A DNA stretch of 48,916 nucleotides, taken from positions 1 through 48,916 of the forward strand of contig JBJHBH010000015.1 in NCBI GenBank assembly GCA_050485365.1, given 5' to 3'. This DNA comes from JARFUG01 sp050485365. GTDB lineage: Bacteria > Desulfobacterota > Desulfuromonadia > Desulfuromonadales > JACZKF01. Below the pieces are notes generated by a model. That model saw only the letters and a program-made list of their open reading frames with translations, searched no databases and was not told where the DNA came from. The position numbers were made by a program, and so were the translations under genes. Within the stretch, counting starts at the first letter, position 1. Each line of letters starts with the position of its first letter. Of this stretch, positions 24,569-32,306 are shown one piece after another.

Positions 24569-25348
24569 ATGCCGACGAACCTACTCATCGAGACAGAAGA
24601 CGGCATCGCCGTCGTCACCGTCAACCGCCCCGCCTCCCTGAACGCCCTCAACAAAGAGACGCTCGAGGAGTTGATCGAAGCTTTCCTCGCCCTGAACGAC
24701 GACGACGGGGTGCGCGTCATCATCCTCACCGGTGCAGGGCCGAAATCGTTTATCGCCGGAGCCGACATCTCGGTCATGCAGCCGATGGGTCCTCCCGGCG
24801 CCCGCGACAACGCCCTGCGCGGCCAGCGGCTGTGCGACGCCATCGAGCATGGGGCAAAGCCGGTCATCGCCGCCGTCAACGGCTTCGCCCTGGGGGGCGG
24901 GTGCGAAGTCGCCATGGCGTGCGACATCCGTATCGCGGCGGCGTCTGCCCGATTCGGACAGCCCGAAATCAATCTCGGCATCGTCCCGGGTTTCGGCGGA
25001 ACGCAGAGACTCCCCAGGCTCGTCGGCCGGGGCCGGGCGATGGAACTTTTGCTGACCGGCGACATGATCGATGTGCAGGAGGCGTGGCGCATCGGGCTGG
25101 TGAACCGCGTCGTCCCCTCCGAAGAGCTGATGTCGGAGGCCAGAGCCATGGCACAGAAGATCGCCAGGAAAAGCCGCATCGCCGCATCGCTCTGCAAGGA
25201 AGGGGTGCGAAACGGCCTCGAGATGGAGCTCGGCAAAGCCTGCGCCTACGAGGCCGAGCTCTTCGCCTTCACCTTCGCCACCGAAGACCAGAAGGAAGGG
25301 ATGAAGGCCTTTCTCGAAAAAAGAGCGGCGATCTTCACCGATCGGTAG
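24569..25348 (+). CDS. Enoyl-CoA hydratase/crotonase family protein
   Basis: A 259-residue crotonase. The oxyanion-hole motif FIAGADIS (about 62-69) and NGFALGGGCEVAMACDIRIA (about 106-125) are present, with the two catalytic Glu residues in GGGCEVAMACD and RFGQPEINLGIVPGFGGTQRLPRLVG (about 132-157). It hydrates trans-enoyl-CoAs or dehydrates 3-hydroxyacyl-CoAs. Position directly behind acuI suggests it may act as 3-hydroxypropionyl-CoA dehydratase or on crotonyl-CoA; the sequence cannot decide. AAGGAG precedes the ATG. No 3-hydroxyacyl-CoA dehydrogenase or thiolase is nearby, which argues against a full beta-oxidation operon. Confidence 0.9.
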   Translation: MPTNLLIETEDGIAVVTVNRPASLNALNKETLEELIEAFLALNDDDGVRVIILTGAGPKSFIAGADISVMQPMGPPGARDNALRGQRLCDAIEHGAKPVIAAVNGFALGGGCEVAMACDIRIAAASARFGQPEINLGIVPGFGGTQRLPRLVGRGRAMELLLTGDMIDVQEAWRIGLVNRVVPSEELMSEARAMAQKIARKSRIAASLCKEGVRNGLEMELGKACAYEAELFAFTFATEDQKEGMKAFLEKRAAIFTDR

Positions 25349-25407
25349 AGCTTCCCGATGGACGAGGTGGGCAACGAAGGATGAGCAGGATGTGATAGAT
25401 TTTCTCC

Positions 25408-25971
25408 ATGCGCTACTTCGACGTTCTCGCTCCGATCTACGACTGGTTCATGCCCGGCGCCGATCCCGACCTTTGGATCGAGCTGCTCAGGCTCCCCGCT
25501 GACGGTCCTCTCATCGATGTCGGCGGAGGGACAGGGCGCATCAGTGCCGAGCTGCGCTCCTTGGTGCGCCCGGTCGTGGTCAGCGACATCTCGACCGGAA
25601 TGCTCCGAGGGGCCCTGCGAAAAGGGGATTTGTGCGCAGTGGCGGCAGACGCGGCGCGAATGCCCTTTCGCGACGGCGCCTTCACCCGCGCCGTCATGGC
25701 CGACGCCCTGCACCATTTTCCCGACCAGCAGCAGGCGGTGCGGGAAGCCTGGCGCATCCTCGCGCCCGGTGGGCGCCTCGTCATCGAAGAGTTCGACCGG
25801 CGCCGTCTGCCGGTCAAGGCCATGGCCCTCGGCGAAAAGGCGCTTCTCATGGGGAGTCGATTCCTCACCCCGTCGCAGATCTGCCGCATGGTCGAGGCGT
25901 GCGGCGCCGTCGCCTCGGTGCGCAAGGGACCGTATTTTTCGATATGGGTCGTCGCTGACAAACCGCGTTGA
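25408..25971 (+). CDS. Class I SAM-dependent methyltransferase, UbiE-like
   Basis: A 187-residue Rossmann methyltransferase. Motif I is LIDVGGGTGRIS (about 35-46), motif II region VVVSDISTGMLRGA (about 55-68), motif IV RAVMADALHHFPDQQQAVREAWRILAPGGRLVIEEFDRR (about 93-131). It resembles the small UbiE/MenG/Methyltransf_11 group; the substrate is unknown. No strong Shine-Dalgarno is visible. It lies 98 nt before hgcA, which has its own -10 box, so it may be an independent unit, although methyltransferases next to hgcAB are worth checking for genomic association. Confidence 0.88.
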   Translation: MRYFDVLAPIYDWFMPGADPDLWIELLRLPADGPLIDVGGGTGRISAELRSLVRPVVVSDISTGMLRGALRKGDLCAVAADAARMPFRDGAFTRAVMADALHHFPDQQQAVREAWRILAPGGRLVIEEFDRRRLPVKAMALGEKALLMGSRFLTPSQICRMVEACGAVASVRKGPYFSIWVVADKPR

Positions 25972-26006
25972 GCCTCGCAGGGCTTCTCTCACGCCTCGTC
26001 CCCGTG

Positions 26007-26012
26007 TATAAT
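26007..26012 (+). promoter_or_regulatory. -10 element for hgcAB
   Basis: A perfect TATAAT preceded by GTG, about 57 nt upstream of the ATG at 26069. The -35 region (TTCTCT at 25984-25989) is poor, so an activator or extended -10 may be involved. Confidence 0.55.
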
Positions 26013-26068
26013 CACCCTGTGCCGTAAATCCATCCCTCTTCATCCACCGTGAGAGTCCCGCTCATTCG

Positions 26069-27190
26069 ATGACTCCGAAAGATCCCCAAAACATCGTCTG
26101 CGAAACCGCCCCCGACAAGCCCCCCTGCTGAGGCCCCAGAACCCTCGCGGTCGGCGGGGAGATCACTGAAAAGGTGCCGGGCTTCGCAGGATGGTGCGAT
26201 ACCGCCGCCGGACGCATCGCCCGCATCGGCTCGACGCTGCGGCCGCGCGACCACGTCGGCGCCTGGAAAGCGCGGTGGGGGATCGGCCGCATGTCTTACC
26301 TCGTCCCTCCGGGGCTCTACGCCGTCGGCGCCCCGGGTCCGGACGATCCCGTGATGGTGACCGCCAACTACAAGATGAGCTACGACATCGTACGACAGTC
26401 CCTTGCGGGAAGGCACATCTGGCTTCTCGTCCTTGAAACGCACGGGATCAACGTCTGGTGCGCCGCCGGCAAGGGGACCTTCGGCACCGACGAGTTGGTG
26501 CGGCGCATCGCAGCGACGCGGCTCCCAGAGGTCGTAAACCATCGGAGCCTGATCCTCCCCGTTCTCGGCGCTCCGGGGATCGCCGCCCACCGCGTCAAGG
26601 AGAAAACAGGATTCACCGTTCGGTACGCCACCGCGCGCGCCGCCGACCTCCCCGCGTATCTCGATGCCGGCATGGTCGCTTCGCCGCCGATGCGCGAGCC
26701 GACCTTCACCTTTCGCGAGCGCCTCGTGCTGATCCCCGTCGAGCTCGTCGGCGCCCTCCCCCTCGTCGCGGCGCTGAGCGCCCTCCTCTTCCTGGCGGGC
26801 GCATCCGGAACGGGCGTCTTCACGCCGTCGGCGGGGGCCTCGGCCGTTGCTGCCTTTCTCGGCGCCGTCTTGACCGGCGTTGTCGCCACCCCCCTGCTGC
26901 TCCCCTGGCTGCCGACCCGCAGTTTCGCTGTCAAGGGGGCTGTCGCCGGAATCGCCTGGAGCGTTTTGTGGTTTTTACTGGCCGACGGCGCGTCGTGGGA
27001 TGCCACTACGAAAGCGGCGGCCTTTCTCTGCTTGCCGGCGGTCAGCGCCTTTTACGCTCTCAACTTCACCGGATGCACCCCCTTCACCTCCATCTCGGGA
27101 GTGAAAAAGGAGATGCGTCTCTCTTTGCCCCTGATGGCGGGCGCCGTTCTCATCGGCTCGCTCGCCTGGCTCGCAGGAAGATTTCTGTGA
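26069..27190 (+). CDS. hgcA: Mercury methylation corrinoid protein HgcA, predicted selenoprotein (Sec21)
   Basis: HgcA transfers a methyl group from its corrinoid to Hg(II). The cap-helix motif NVWCAAGKGTFGTDEL (Asn128, Cys131 for cobalt, Lys135) follows PPGLYAVGAPG and VTANYK, all HgcA hallmarks; five C-terminal TM helices lie at about residues 200-373. A GTG at 26174 could begin the protein, but the frame runs on to an ATG at 26069 through one TGA (codon 21) in the context K-P-P-C-TGA-G-P-R. Codon use upstream is GC-rich at third positions like the gene, and a SECIS-like hairpin follows the TGA. I therefore read a Cys20-Sec21 pair where, as I recall, relatives have Cys-Cys. No strong Shine-Dalgarno precedes 26069; GGGGAG 12 nt before 26174 leaves the short form possible. 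Overlaps hgcB by GTGA. Confidence 0.85.
26129..26161 (+). promoter_or_regulatory. Predicted bacterial SECIS element in hgcA
   Basis: With U of the UGA as 1: C14-C16 pair with G29-G31, U17 is bulged, C18-G19-C20 pair with G26-C27-G28, and the loop is GGUCG (21-25). E. coli fdhF has a 3-bp stem, bulged U17, 3-bp stem and GGUC loop at almost the same positions. G22 and U23 would be the SelB-contacted loop bases. Confidence 0.8.
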
Positions 27191-27471
27191 AACATTTCAC
27201 CTACCTGAAAAACGTCACGACCCTTGAGCTCAAGCGTGAAGACTGCATCGGATGCGGACGCTGCATCGAAGTGTGTCCCCACAGCGTTTTTCGCCCTGCC
27301 GGGAAGCAGGTTGAGATCGAGCAACGCGACCTGTGCATGGAGTGCGGCGCCTGCGCCGTCAACTGTCCGGTCGCGGCGATCCGCGTCGACGCAGGGGTCG
27401 GATGCGCTTCCGGGCTCATCACCGAATGGCTGCGCTCGCTCAAGCTCCCTTCCAACTCCGGCGGGTGCTGA
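27187..27471 (+). CDS. hgcB: Mercury methylation ferredoxin HgcB
   Basis: A 94-residue 2[4Fe-4S] ferredoxin that reduces the HgcA corrinoid and may deliver Hg(II). Two CX2CX2CX3CP motifs are intact: C20-C23-C26-C30 (CIGCGRCIEVCP) and C50-C53-C56-C60 (CMECGACAVNCP). The family-specific Cys73 is in GVGCASGL. The C-terminus is SNSGGC with only Cys94; the family usually ends in a vicinal Cys pair, and the second position is the TGA stop here. The GTG start overlaps the hgcA stop (GTGA), indicating translational coupling. hgcAB together are diagnostic for Hg methylation capacity. Confidence 0.95.
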   Translation: MKHFTYLKNVTTLELKREDCIGCGRCIEVCPHSVFRPAGKQVEIEQRDLCMECGACAVNCPVAAIRVDAGVGCASGLITEWLRSLKLPSNSGGC

Positions 27472-27547
27472 CGCCTCCCCCCGCCGCACATCCGCCTCCC
27501 CCCCTTCTGTCGCTTCTCTCTTCTCACCCCTTCAGCGCCCTAATTAT

Positions 27548-27578
27548 TTGAATAATTTCATTTTCCTGCTATTATAAT
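27548..27578 (+). promoter_or_regulatory. Promoter of the porin gene
   Basis: TTGAAT, 16-nt spacer, TATTAT; TATAAT overlaps it 3 nt further on. The region is strikingly A+T-rich compared with its surroundings and lies about 100 nt before the porin ATG. Confidence 0.65.
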
Positions 27579-27600
27579 TTGGCTTTCCTCATTATAGAAA

Positions 27601-27680
27601 AGGAGGTGAAGGCGAATAGCTCTTATTCGATGTCTCATCGAAACCGTTCGTCCAACATTACTTTCAGGAGGCCAAAATGA
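27601..27680 (+). promoter_or_regulatory. Porin mRNA leader with hairpins and a possible 16-codon leader peptide
   Basis: AGGAGGTGA (27601-27609) is a full anti-SD match. It is followed by hairpin CGAATA-gctct-TATTCG (27613-27629) and, overlapping it, CGATG-tct-CATCG (27628-27640). An ORF from ATG 27630 encodes MSHRNRSSNITFRRPK and its TGA overlaps the porin ATG (ATGA); its Arg-Arg codons form the porin Shine-Dalgarno. Confidence 0.45.
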
Positions 27681-28807
27681 AGAAGAAATTGATTGGAATC
27701 TCAATGATTGCAGCAGTTTTGCTGTGGTGGGCGGCCCCCTCCATGGCGTGGGGGCCCAGGTTGTCGGTCGACGAGGATACCTGGATTGAGCTCGGCTTTC
27801 TCGGACAGATGCAGTTCGAGTCGATCGAAAACGAAGCAGGGCTCAACAACAACCGGTGGAGCAACGAATTCTTTACCCGGCGGGCTCGTCTCATGGCTCA
27901 GGGGTCGGTCCATGAAATGGTGAAGTTCGTCTTCACCACCGACGTCCCCAACACCGGCAGAACCGGGGCGCCCAACACCCTCATCTGGAACGACGGACTC
28001 ATCGACCTGCAGTTCGCTCCGGAGATCAACGTCTCCATCGGGCGCATTCTGCCCCCCTTCGCCATCGAGACGCAGGCTTCGGCCGTGACCCTTCTCGGCA
28101 TCGACTACAACGTCAACGCCATCAAACTGCCGACAACCAACGATCGCGCCGCCTGGCGTGACGACGGTATCGAGGCCCGCGGCATCCTGGCCGGGGGGAT
28201 GGTCGACTACCGCGTCGGCGTGTTCCGCGGAGAGCGTCGTACCACCGTCGACGGGGTCGATTTCAATCCCAACCAGGACGGGCGCTTCACCGGCATGATC
28301 ATGCTCAATCTTGGCGACTCCCAGCCGGGATGGTTCTACAACCTGAACAGCCTCGGCGTCTTCAACATGCTGTCCGTGGGTGTCGGTTACGACCGCATCG
28401 CCAACTCCCACGCCAGCGACGGCGAGGCGTATGCCGTCTTCGCCCACTATGATCAGCCCATGGGGATCGGCCGCCTCACCGGCTCGGCCGCCTGGTACGA
28501 CTGGGATGGCCCCAACTGGGCTGGCGGCTTTGAAGGGACGACGGCCTCGGCCCAGGTCGGCTATCTCATGCCGGCCGAGTTTCTCCCCGGCTCATGGCAG
28601 CCGGTGGTGCGTTTCCAGCGCCAGAATCCCGACATCGGGCGCACACTCAACACCGTCAATCTCGGGGTGAACTACTATCTCAAGGGACACAACATCAACT
28701 TCAAAGCCGACTACGCCATCAACGACAGACGAGTCCCGGACGACGGCCGCATCAGAGGCGGCTCCAAGCAGGACGCCATCCGCCTGCAGGCCCAGCTCTT
28801 CTTCTAA
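27677..28807 (+). CDS. Outer-membrane beta-barrel porin (phosphate-selective porin O/P-like)
   Basis: A 376-residue protein with a Sec signal peptide (MKKKLIGISMIAAVLLWWAAPSMA, cleavage after about residue 24). The remainder has alternating beta-strand periodicity with aromatic girdles and ends in Phe (LQAQLFF), the BAM-recognised C-terminus. Text such as IELGFLGQMQFE, FTRRARLMAQGSV and FAPEINVSIGRILPPFAIE is typical of Porin_O_P-type proteins of Desulfuromonadales. AGGAGG lies 5 nt before the ATG. It has its own A+T-rich promoter and a structured leader, and a terminator follows. The substrate is unknown; adjacency to hgcAB may be coincidental. Confidence 0.85.
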   Translation: MKKKLIGISMIAAVLLWWAAPSMAWGPRLSVDEDTWIELGFLGQMQFESIENEAGLNNNRWSNEFFTRRARLMAQGSVHEMVKFVFTTDVPNTGRTGAPNTLIWNDGLIDLQFAPEINVSIGRILPPFAIETQASAVTLLGIDYNVNAIKLPTTNDRAAWRDDGIEARGILAGGMVDYRVGVFRGERRTTVDGVDFNPNQDGRFTGMIMLNLGDSQPGWFYNLNSLGVFNMLSVGVGYDRIANSHASDGEAYAVFAHYDQPMGIGRLTGSAAWYDWDGPNWAGGFEGTTASAQVGYLMPAEFLPGSWQPVVRFQRQNPDIGRTLNTVNLGVNYYLKGHNINFKADYAINDRRVPDDGRIRGGSKQDAIRLQAQLFF

Positions 28808-28829
28808 GATTCAGGGTATCTATTCACCA

Positions 28830-28856
28830 GGGGGCTCCTTCGAGCCCCCTTCTTTT
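28830..28856 (+). terminator. Rho-independent terminator of the porin gene
   Basis: An 8-bp stem GGGGGCTC / GAGCCCCC with loop CTTC and tail TTCTTTTC. Confidence 0.9.
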
Positions 28857-28924
28857 CTCCTCCTGATAAATCGACCATCTCTGCCGTCATCTCATAAAAG
28901 GATCGTTCCCCGGCGTCTGAGCCT

Positions 28925-30337
28925 TCAGCAACTCCCCCGCCCCGACAGAACGACGCGGATTGTCTTGAGCAGGATCTTCACATCGAGCCACAGGCTCCAC
29001 TGATCGATGTAGCTGAGGTCGAGGCGCACGATCTCGTCGAAGCTCTCGATCCCGCTGCGGCCGCTGACCTGCCACATCCCCGTGATCCCCGGCTTGATGC
29101 TGATGCGGCGGCGGTGCCAGTTCTCGTACCGGCTTACCTCATCCGGCGTCGGTGGGCGTGTGCCGACCAGACTCATGTCTCCTCTCAGAACGTTCCAGAA
29201 CTGCGGCAGTTCGTCGAGGCTCGTCTTTCGCAAAAACCTCCCGACGCGGGTGACGCGCGGATCGTCCTTGATCTTGAAGATCGCGCCGTGCATTTCGTTG
29301 CGGGCCATCAATTCGTCTTTCCGGGCCTCGGCATCCAGGTGCATCGTGCGGAACTTCCAGCAGCGGAAGGTGCGGCCGGATTCCCCGATTCTGTTCTGAC
29401 CGAAAAAAACCGGTCCCCGAGTGTCGAGCTTGATGGCGAGTGCGATTAGGGGAAGGAGAACGGCCGCCAAGACGAGTCCGAGCAAAGCACCGAGGATATC
29501 GAGAGACCGTTTGATGAGCAGTTGTTGTGCATCGAGTGATTTGGTGTGAAAGGTCAGTATCGGAATCTCGTTGTGAAACAGGCTGATTTCCTTCCGAGCC
29601 TTTTTCGTCTTGAAGAAGTCGAGCACCATGCGAACGGTTATCCCCATCTCCTCCAGTTCCAGAATCTGACTTTCCGCATCGACGAGCAGATCTCTCGGCA
29701 GACAGAACACGACCTCGTCGACGGGCTGCTCCTTGCAGATCTCCACGAGATCGCTCATGTGCCCGAGAACCGGAAGCCCTTCGACCCTATGCTGCAGAGG
29801 CGGGGCCACCGCCTGCACGAAGCCGATCACCCGCAGACCCCAGTCGGCGTGTTCATTCACAAGCTCGTTGAAACGTCTCGCCTTCTCGCGGGTTCCTACG
29901 ATGAGGATTCGGCGGTAGTTGTAGCCGCGGCGGCGGAAGAATCCGAGAAGGAGACGCACGGCGGTTTTTTCGACGGCAAGTAGGGAAAAGGATAGCAGGA
30001 CGAAAATGAGGAAAAGACTTCGGCTGAACACATCCCGGTCGATGAAGAAGATGACCGAGGCGGCCATGCAGGCGGCGTAAAGGTGCACGATGGCCAAGCG
30101 ACGCCATATTTCCCAGAGGCTGAGTCGTCGGATGGAGGCGAAGAATCTGAACCGCGCAAGCACGATCCCCCAGATCGGGAGGATGAGCAGCAGCGTCCAG
30201 GCGTATTCGCGCAGGGCGAACAGGGGAGGCCCCCAATTCGCGCGGAGCAGGTAGGCGAGCAGGAAAGCTCCCGTCACCAGCGTCAGATCTGTGAGGACCG
30301 TGAAACGCGTGATCAGTCCCGCCTGCTCGCGAAGCAT
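28925..30337 (-). CDS. Undecaprenyl-phosphate sugar phosphotransferase (WbaP/polyprenyl glycosylphosphotransferase)
   Basis: A 470-residue initiating transferase that puts the first sugar-1-phosphate on undecaprenyl phosphate. Four N-terminal TM helices (about 12-110), a central CoA-binding-like domain (about 130-240, RILIVGTREKARRF), then a membrane-reentrant helix (KRSLDILGALLGLVLAAVLLPLIA) and the catalytic domain with RGPVFFGQNRIGESGRTFRCWKFRTM, DELPQFWNVLRGDMSLVGTRPP and KPGITGMWQVSGRS. The full-length layout is that of EpsZ/WbaP. It is the last gene of the polysaccharide locus on this strand, 12 nt after a GT2 gene. The sugar (Gal, Glc or GalNAc type) cannot be told. Confidence 0.93.
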   Translation of the reverse strand: MLREQAGLITRFTVLTDLTLVTGAFLLAYLLRANWGPPLFALREYAWTLLLILPIWGIVLARFRFFASIRRLSLWEIWRRLAIVHLYAACMAASVIFFIDRDVFSRSLFLIFVLLSFSLLAVEKTAVRLLLGFFRRRGYNYRRILIVGTREKARRFNELVNEHADWGLRVIGFVQAVAPPLQHRVEGLPVLGHMSDLVEICKEQPVDEVVFCLPRDLLVDAESQILELEEMGITVRMVLDFFKTKKARKEISLFHNEIPILTFHTKSLDAQQLLIKRSLDILGALLGLVLAAVLLPLIALAIKLDTRGPVFFGQNRIGESGRTFRCWKFRTMHLDAEARKDELMARNEMHGAIFKIKDDPRVTRVGRFLRKTSLDELPQFWNVLRGDMSLVGTRPPTPDEVSRYENWHRRRISIKPGITGMWQVSGRSGIESFDEIVRLDLSYIDQWSLWLDVKILLKTIRVVLSGRGSC

Positions 30338-30349
30338 AGATGGAACCTC

Positions 30350-31306
30350 TTATAGAGCAGGCGAATCGGACGCGACGGATTTTCGACCGATCGCTCGCGT
30401 CCCGCGTTCGGCCGCCCAGAACTTTTTCTGCATGCTCAAGCGGCACTTGAACTTCATGGGGAGGTGCCTCTCGAGGAGCCCCAGGCGAAAGCCCAGGTAC
30501 CGCAGCGGGGTTCGTATCAGAGCGACCGGAGCTTTCAATGGTTTACGAAGCATCAGATGCCTCAACTCCGAAACCGCAAAGCGCCATCCCTCCCCTTCGG
30601 CATTGCTGAACTCGCGTCTGACCCACGGCTCGCGCGCATGAAAGACGCCGATATCGAAATATCTTTGGAATTCTTGCCGCATGGTGTATCGATGGGAATG
30701 GATGACGGCCGCGTCGGCGCAATACTTGACCTTCCATCCTCGAAGGAGCATCCGCGCCGCGACGCACGTATCTTCACTGACGATGGTATGCTCGGGGAAG
30801 TTCCCTACACTTTGCAGCGCTTCGCGTCGGTAGGCGGCAAAAGAGTTGGAGATGAAGGCTGCCTTCAGTCCCATTCGAGGGATATCGAAGATCGATTTAC
30901 TCAGGCTCTCGCGCGGATAGTTGAAGTGACGGGCGTGCCTTTCAATCTGACACGCGTCGGCTCTGGGTATTTGGCGACCGTAGGCGGCGCCGACCACCGG
31001 ATCGTCGAAGGCACGCAGGAGAGCGCGCAAAGCAAATGGGTCCGCCAGTACCGCATCTTGGGTCAGGAAAACGATCCTGTCGCACCCCTCGAGGAACTCG
31101 ACCGCCTTCCTTCGCGTTCCGCCGTGATCGAAGGACTGTGGATCGATCCTCAGGATTCTGCAGTTCGGTTGAGCATCGATGTCCCGGCATGAAGAATCGA
31201 TGAGCAGGACGTCATCGATCTTCACCTTCTGGGCGTCGAGCGATCTGATCAGCTCCGGGAATTCCGGTCCCGGGTTACAAAGCGGAATGCAGATCCCAGT
31301 TCTCAT
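30350..31306 (-). CDS. Glycosyltransferase family 2, rhamnosyltransferase-like
   Basis: A roughly 318-residue GT-A enzyme. The nucleotide-binding start GICIPLCNPGPEFPELIRSLDAQ is at the N-terminus, followed by the FDHGGTRRKAVEF motif (about 60-73) seen in rhamnosyltransferases, LTQDAVLADPFAL (the D-x-D-like acceptor strand, about 87) and a FISNSFAAYRREAL segment (about 150). It most likely transfers rhamnose from dTDP-Rha onto the growing glycan, consistent with rmlBDAC in the locus. The start at 31306 places the first strand at the N-terminus with GGAT 7 nt upstream; an in-frame ATG at 31330 is the alternative. Cytoplasmic face of the inner membrane. Confidence 0.85.
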   Translation of the reverse strand: MRTGICIPLCNPGPEFPELIRSLDAQKVKIDDVLLIDSSCRDIDAQPNCRILRIDPQSFDHGGTRRKAVEFLEGCDRIVFLTQDAVLADPFALRALLRAFDDPVVGAAYGRQIPRADACQIERHARHFNYPRESLSKSIFDIPRMGLKAAFISNSFAAYRREALQSVGNFPEHTIVSEDTCVAARMLLRGWKVKYCADAAVIHSHRYTMRQEFQRYFDIGVFHAREPWVRREFSNAEGEGWRFAVSELRHLMLRKPLKAPVALIRTPLRYLGFRLGLLERHLPMKFKCRLSMQKKFWAAERGTRAIGRKSVASDSPAL

Positions 31307-31388
31307 CGCAAAGATCCGACTGTCGTCCATTGTTTTGAATTTTCTAATCTCATGAAGACTATCATCTGTACCACTTCTTTCGGCATTC

Positions 31389-32306
31389 TCAATCGAGGTC
31401 GAGTCGAAGTTCTTCTCTCAAAGGTCCGTTCGTCCCCTGCACACCGTCTCTGAGACCGCGATGAATCCAGATTATCGATTCGAGACGCCTGGAAGAAAAA
31501 CACAGGTACATCCCGATCAACCGGGTGAGCCGGAAGATGTCGGCAGAGATCCATTTCCAGGGAATATGCGGCATCCGGTACATCAGCAGACTGTTTCTCA
31601 CGATGTAGTAGAGGCGGAAAGGCTTGTGCAGCGGTTGCTGACGCCATCTTCCGATCCAGAGCCGAACGCTTTTTTCTCCGAGAGCGTGTTCGAGGACGAC
31701 ATCCCAAAGTCCAAAGGCGCGAAACCCCAACCTTGCGGCACGGTGGAACCACTCGGTGTCGACATGATCTATGAAGAGCTTCTCGTCGAAGAGACCGACC
31801 TCTTCGAAAACGGCCAGCTCGTAGAAGGAGCCGGAAGAAATCAGGAAATCGGCAGCGACGATCCCTGCCGTCGATCCGCTCCCCGCATAAACATTCCGCA
31901 GCCACCTGTAGCGCACGAATCTCGAGGTATGACCGGTCCTACGGTCCCGATATCGGGGGCCGACCGCAGAGACCCGGACGCCCCTAATGCCGAGCTCCTG
32001 GACGGCATTGAGGCAGCGGGCAATCATTCCGTCGGGAAGGACGCTGTCCTGATCGAGAAGGAGCACATATCGGTATCCATCCTTGCGGGCCCGCGAAATT
32101 CCCGCATTGAACCCCGATGCGATCCCTTTGTTCTCACCCAAAAAAATCGTTTCAACCTTGCCGGTGTGGGGCGCGATGAAATCGCGGGCGGAGCCGTTGT
32201 CGACGACATAGACGCGATCGACCTGTGAGGTGACCGCACAAAGCGCCTTCTCGAAAAGAGCCTGGTCGGGGTTGAAAGTGACGACAACGGCACAAACCTG
32301 ATCCAT
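31389..32306 (-). CDS. Glycosyltransferase family 2, rhamnosyltransferase type
   Basis: A 305-residue GT-A enzyme resembling the RfbN/WbbL rhamnosyltransferase group: VCAVVVTFNPDQALFEKAL at the start, VYVVDNGS (about 34), FLGENKGIASGFNAGI (about 56-71), YVLLLDQDSVLPDGMI with the D-x-D (about 80) and GLFDEKLFIDHVDTEWFHRAARLG (about 172-195) with the catalytic Asp/His region. Its ATG overlaps the stop of the preceding gene (TGATG), indicating coupling. With the GT2 at 30350 it probably builds a rhamnose-containing repeat. Linkage specificity is unknown. Confidence 0.9.
   Translation of the reverse strand: MDQVCAVVVTFNPDQALFEKALCAVTSQVDRVYVVDNGSARDFIAPHTGKVETIFLGENKGIASGFNAGISRARKDGYRYVLLLDQDSVLPDGMIARCLNAVQELGIRGVRVSAVGPRYRDRRTGHTSRFVRYRWLRNVYAGSGSTAGIVAADFLISSGSFYELAVFEEVGLFDEKLFIDHVDTEWFHRAARLGFRAFGLWDVVLEHALGEKSVRLWIGRWRQQPLHKPFRLYYIVRNSLLMYRMPHIPWKWISADIFRLTRLIGMYLCFSSRRLESIIWIHRGLRDGVQGTNGPLREELRLDLD

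Noticed and set aside
26174..27190. Short HgcA starting at GTG 26174 as the only product
   Set aside because: The start has a distant ribosome site and cuts off in-frame, GC3-rich sequence with a SECIS; kept as an alternative only.
27469..27545. Selenocysteine at the hgcB TGA, giving a Cys-Sec C-terminus and a 23-codon extension
   Set aside because: The sequence after the TGA is almost free of G and cannot form a SECIS hairpin; the extension is proline-rich and looks non-coding. Treated as a normal stop.
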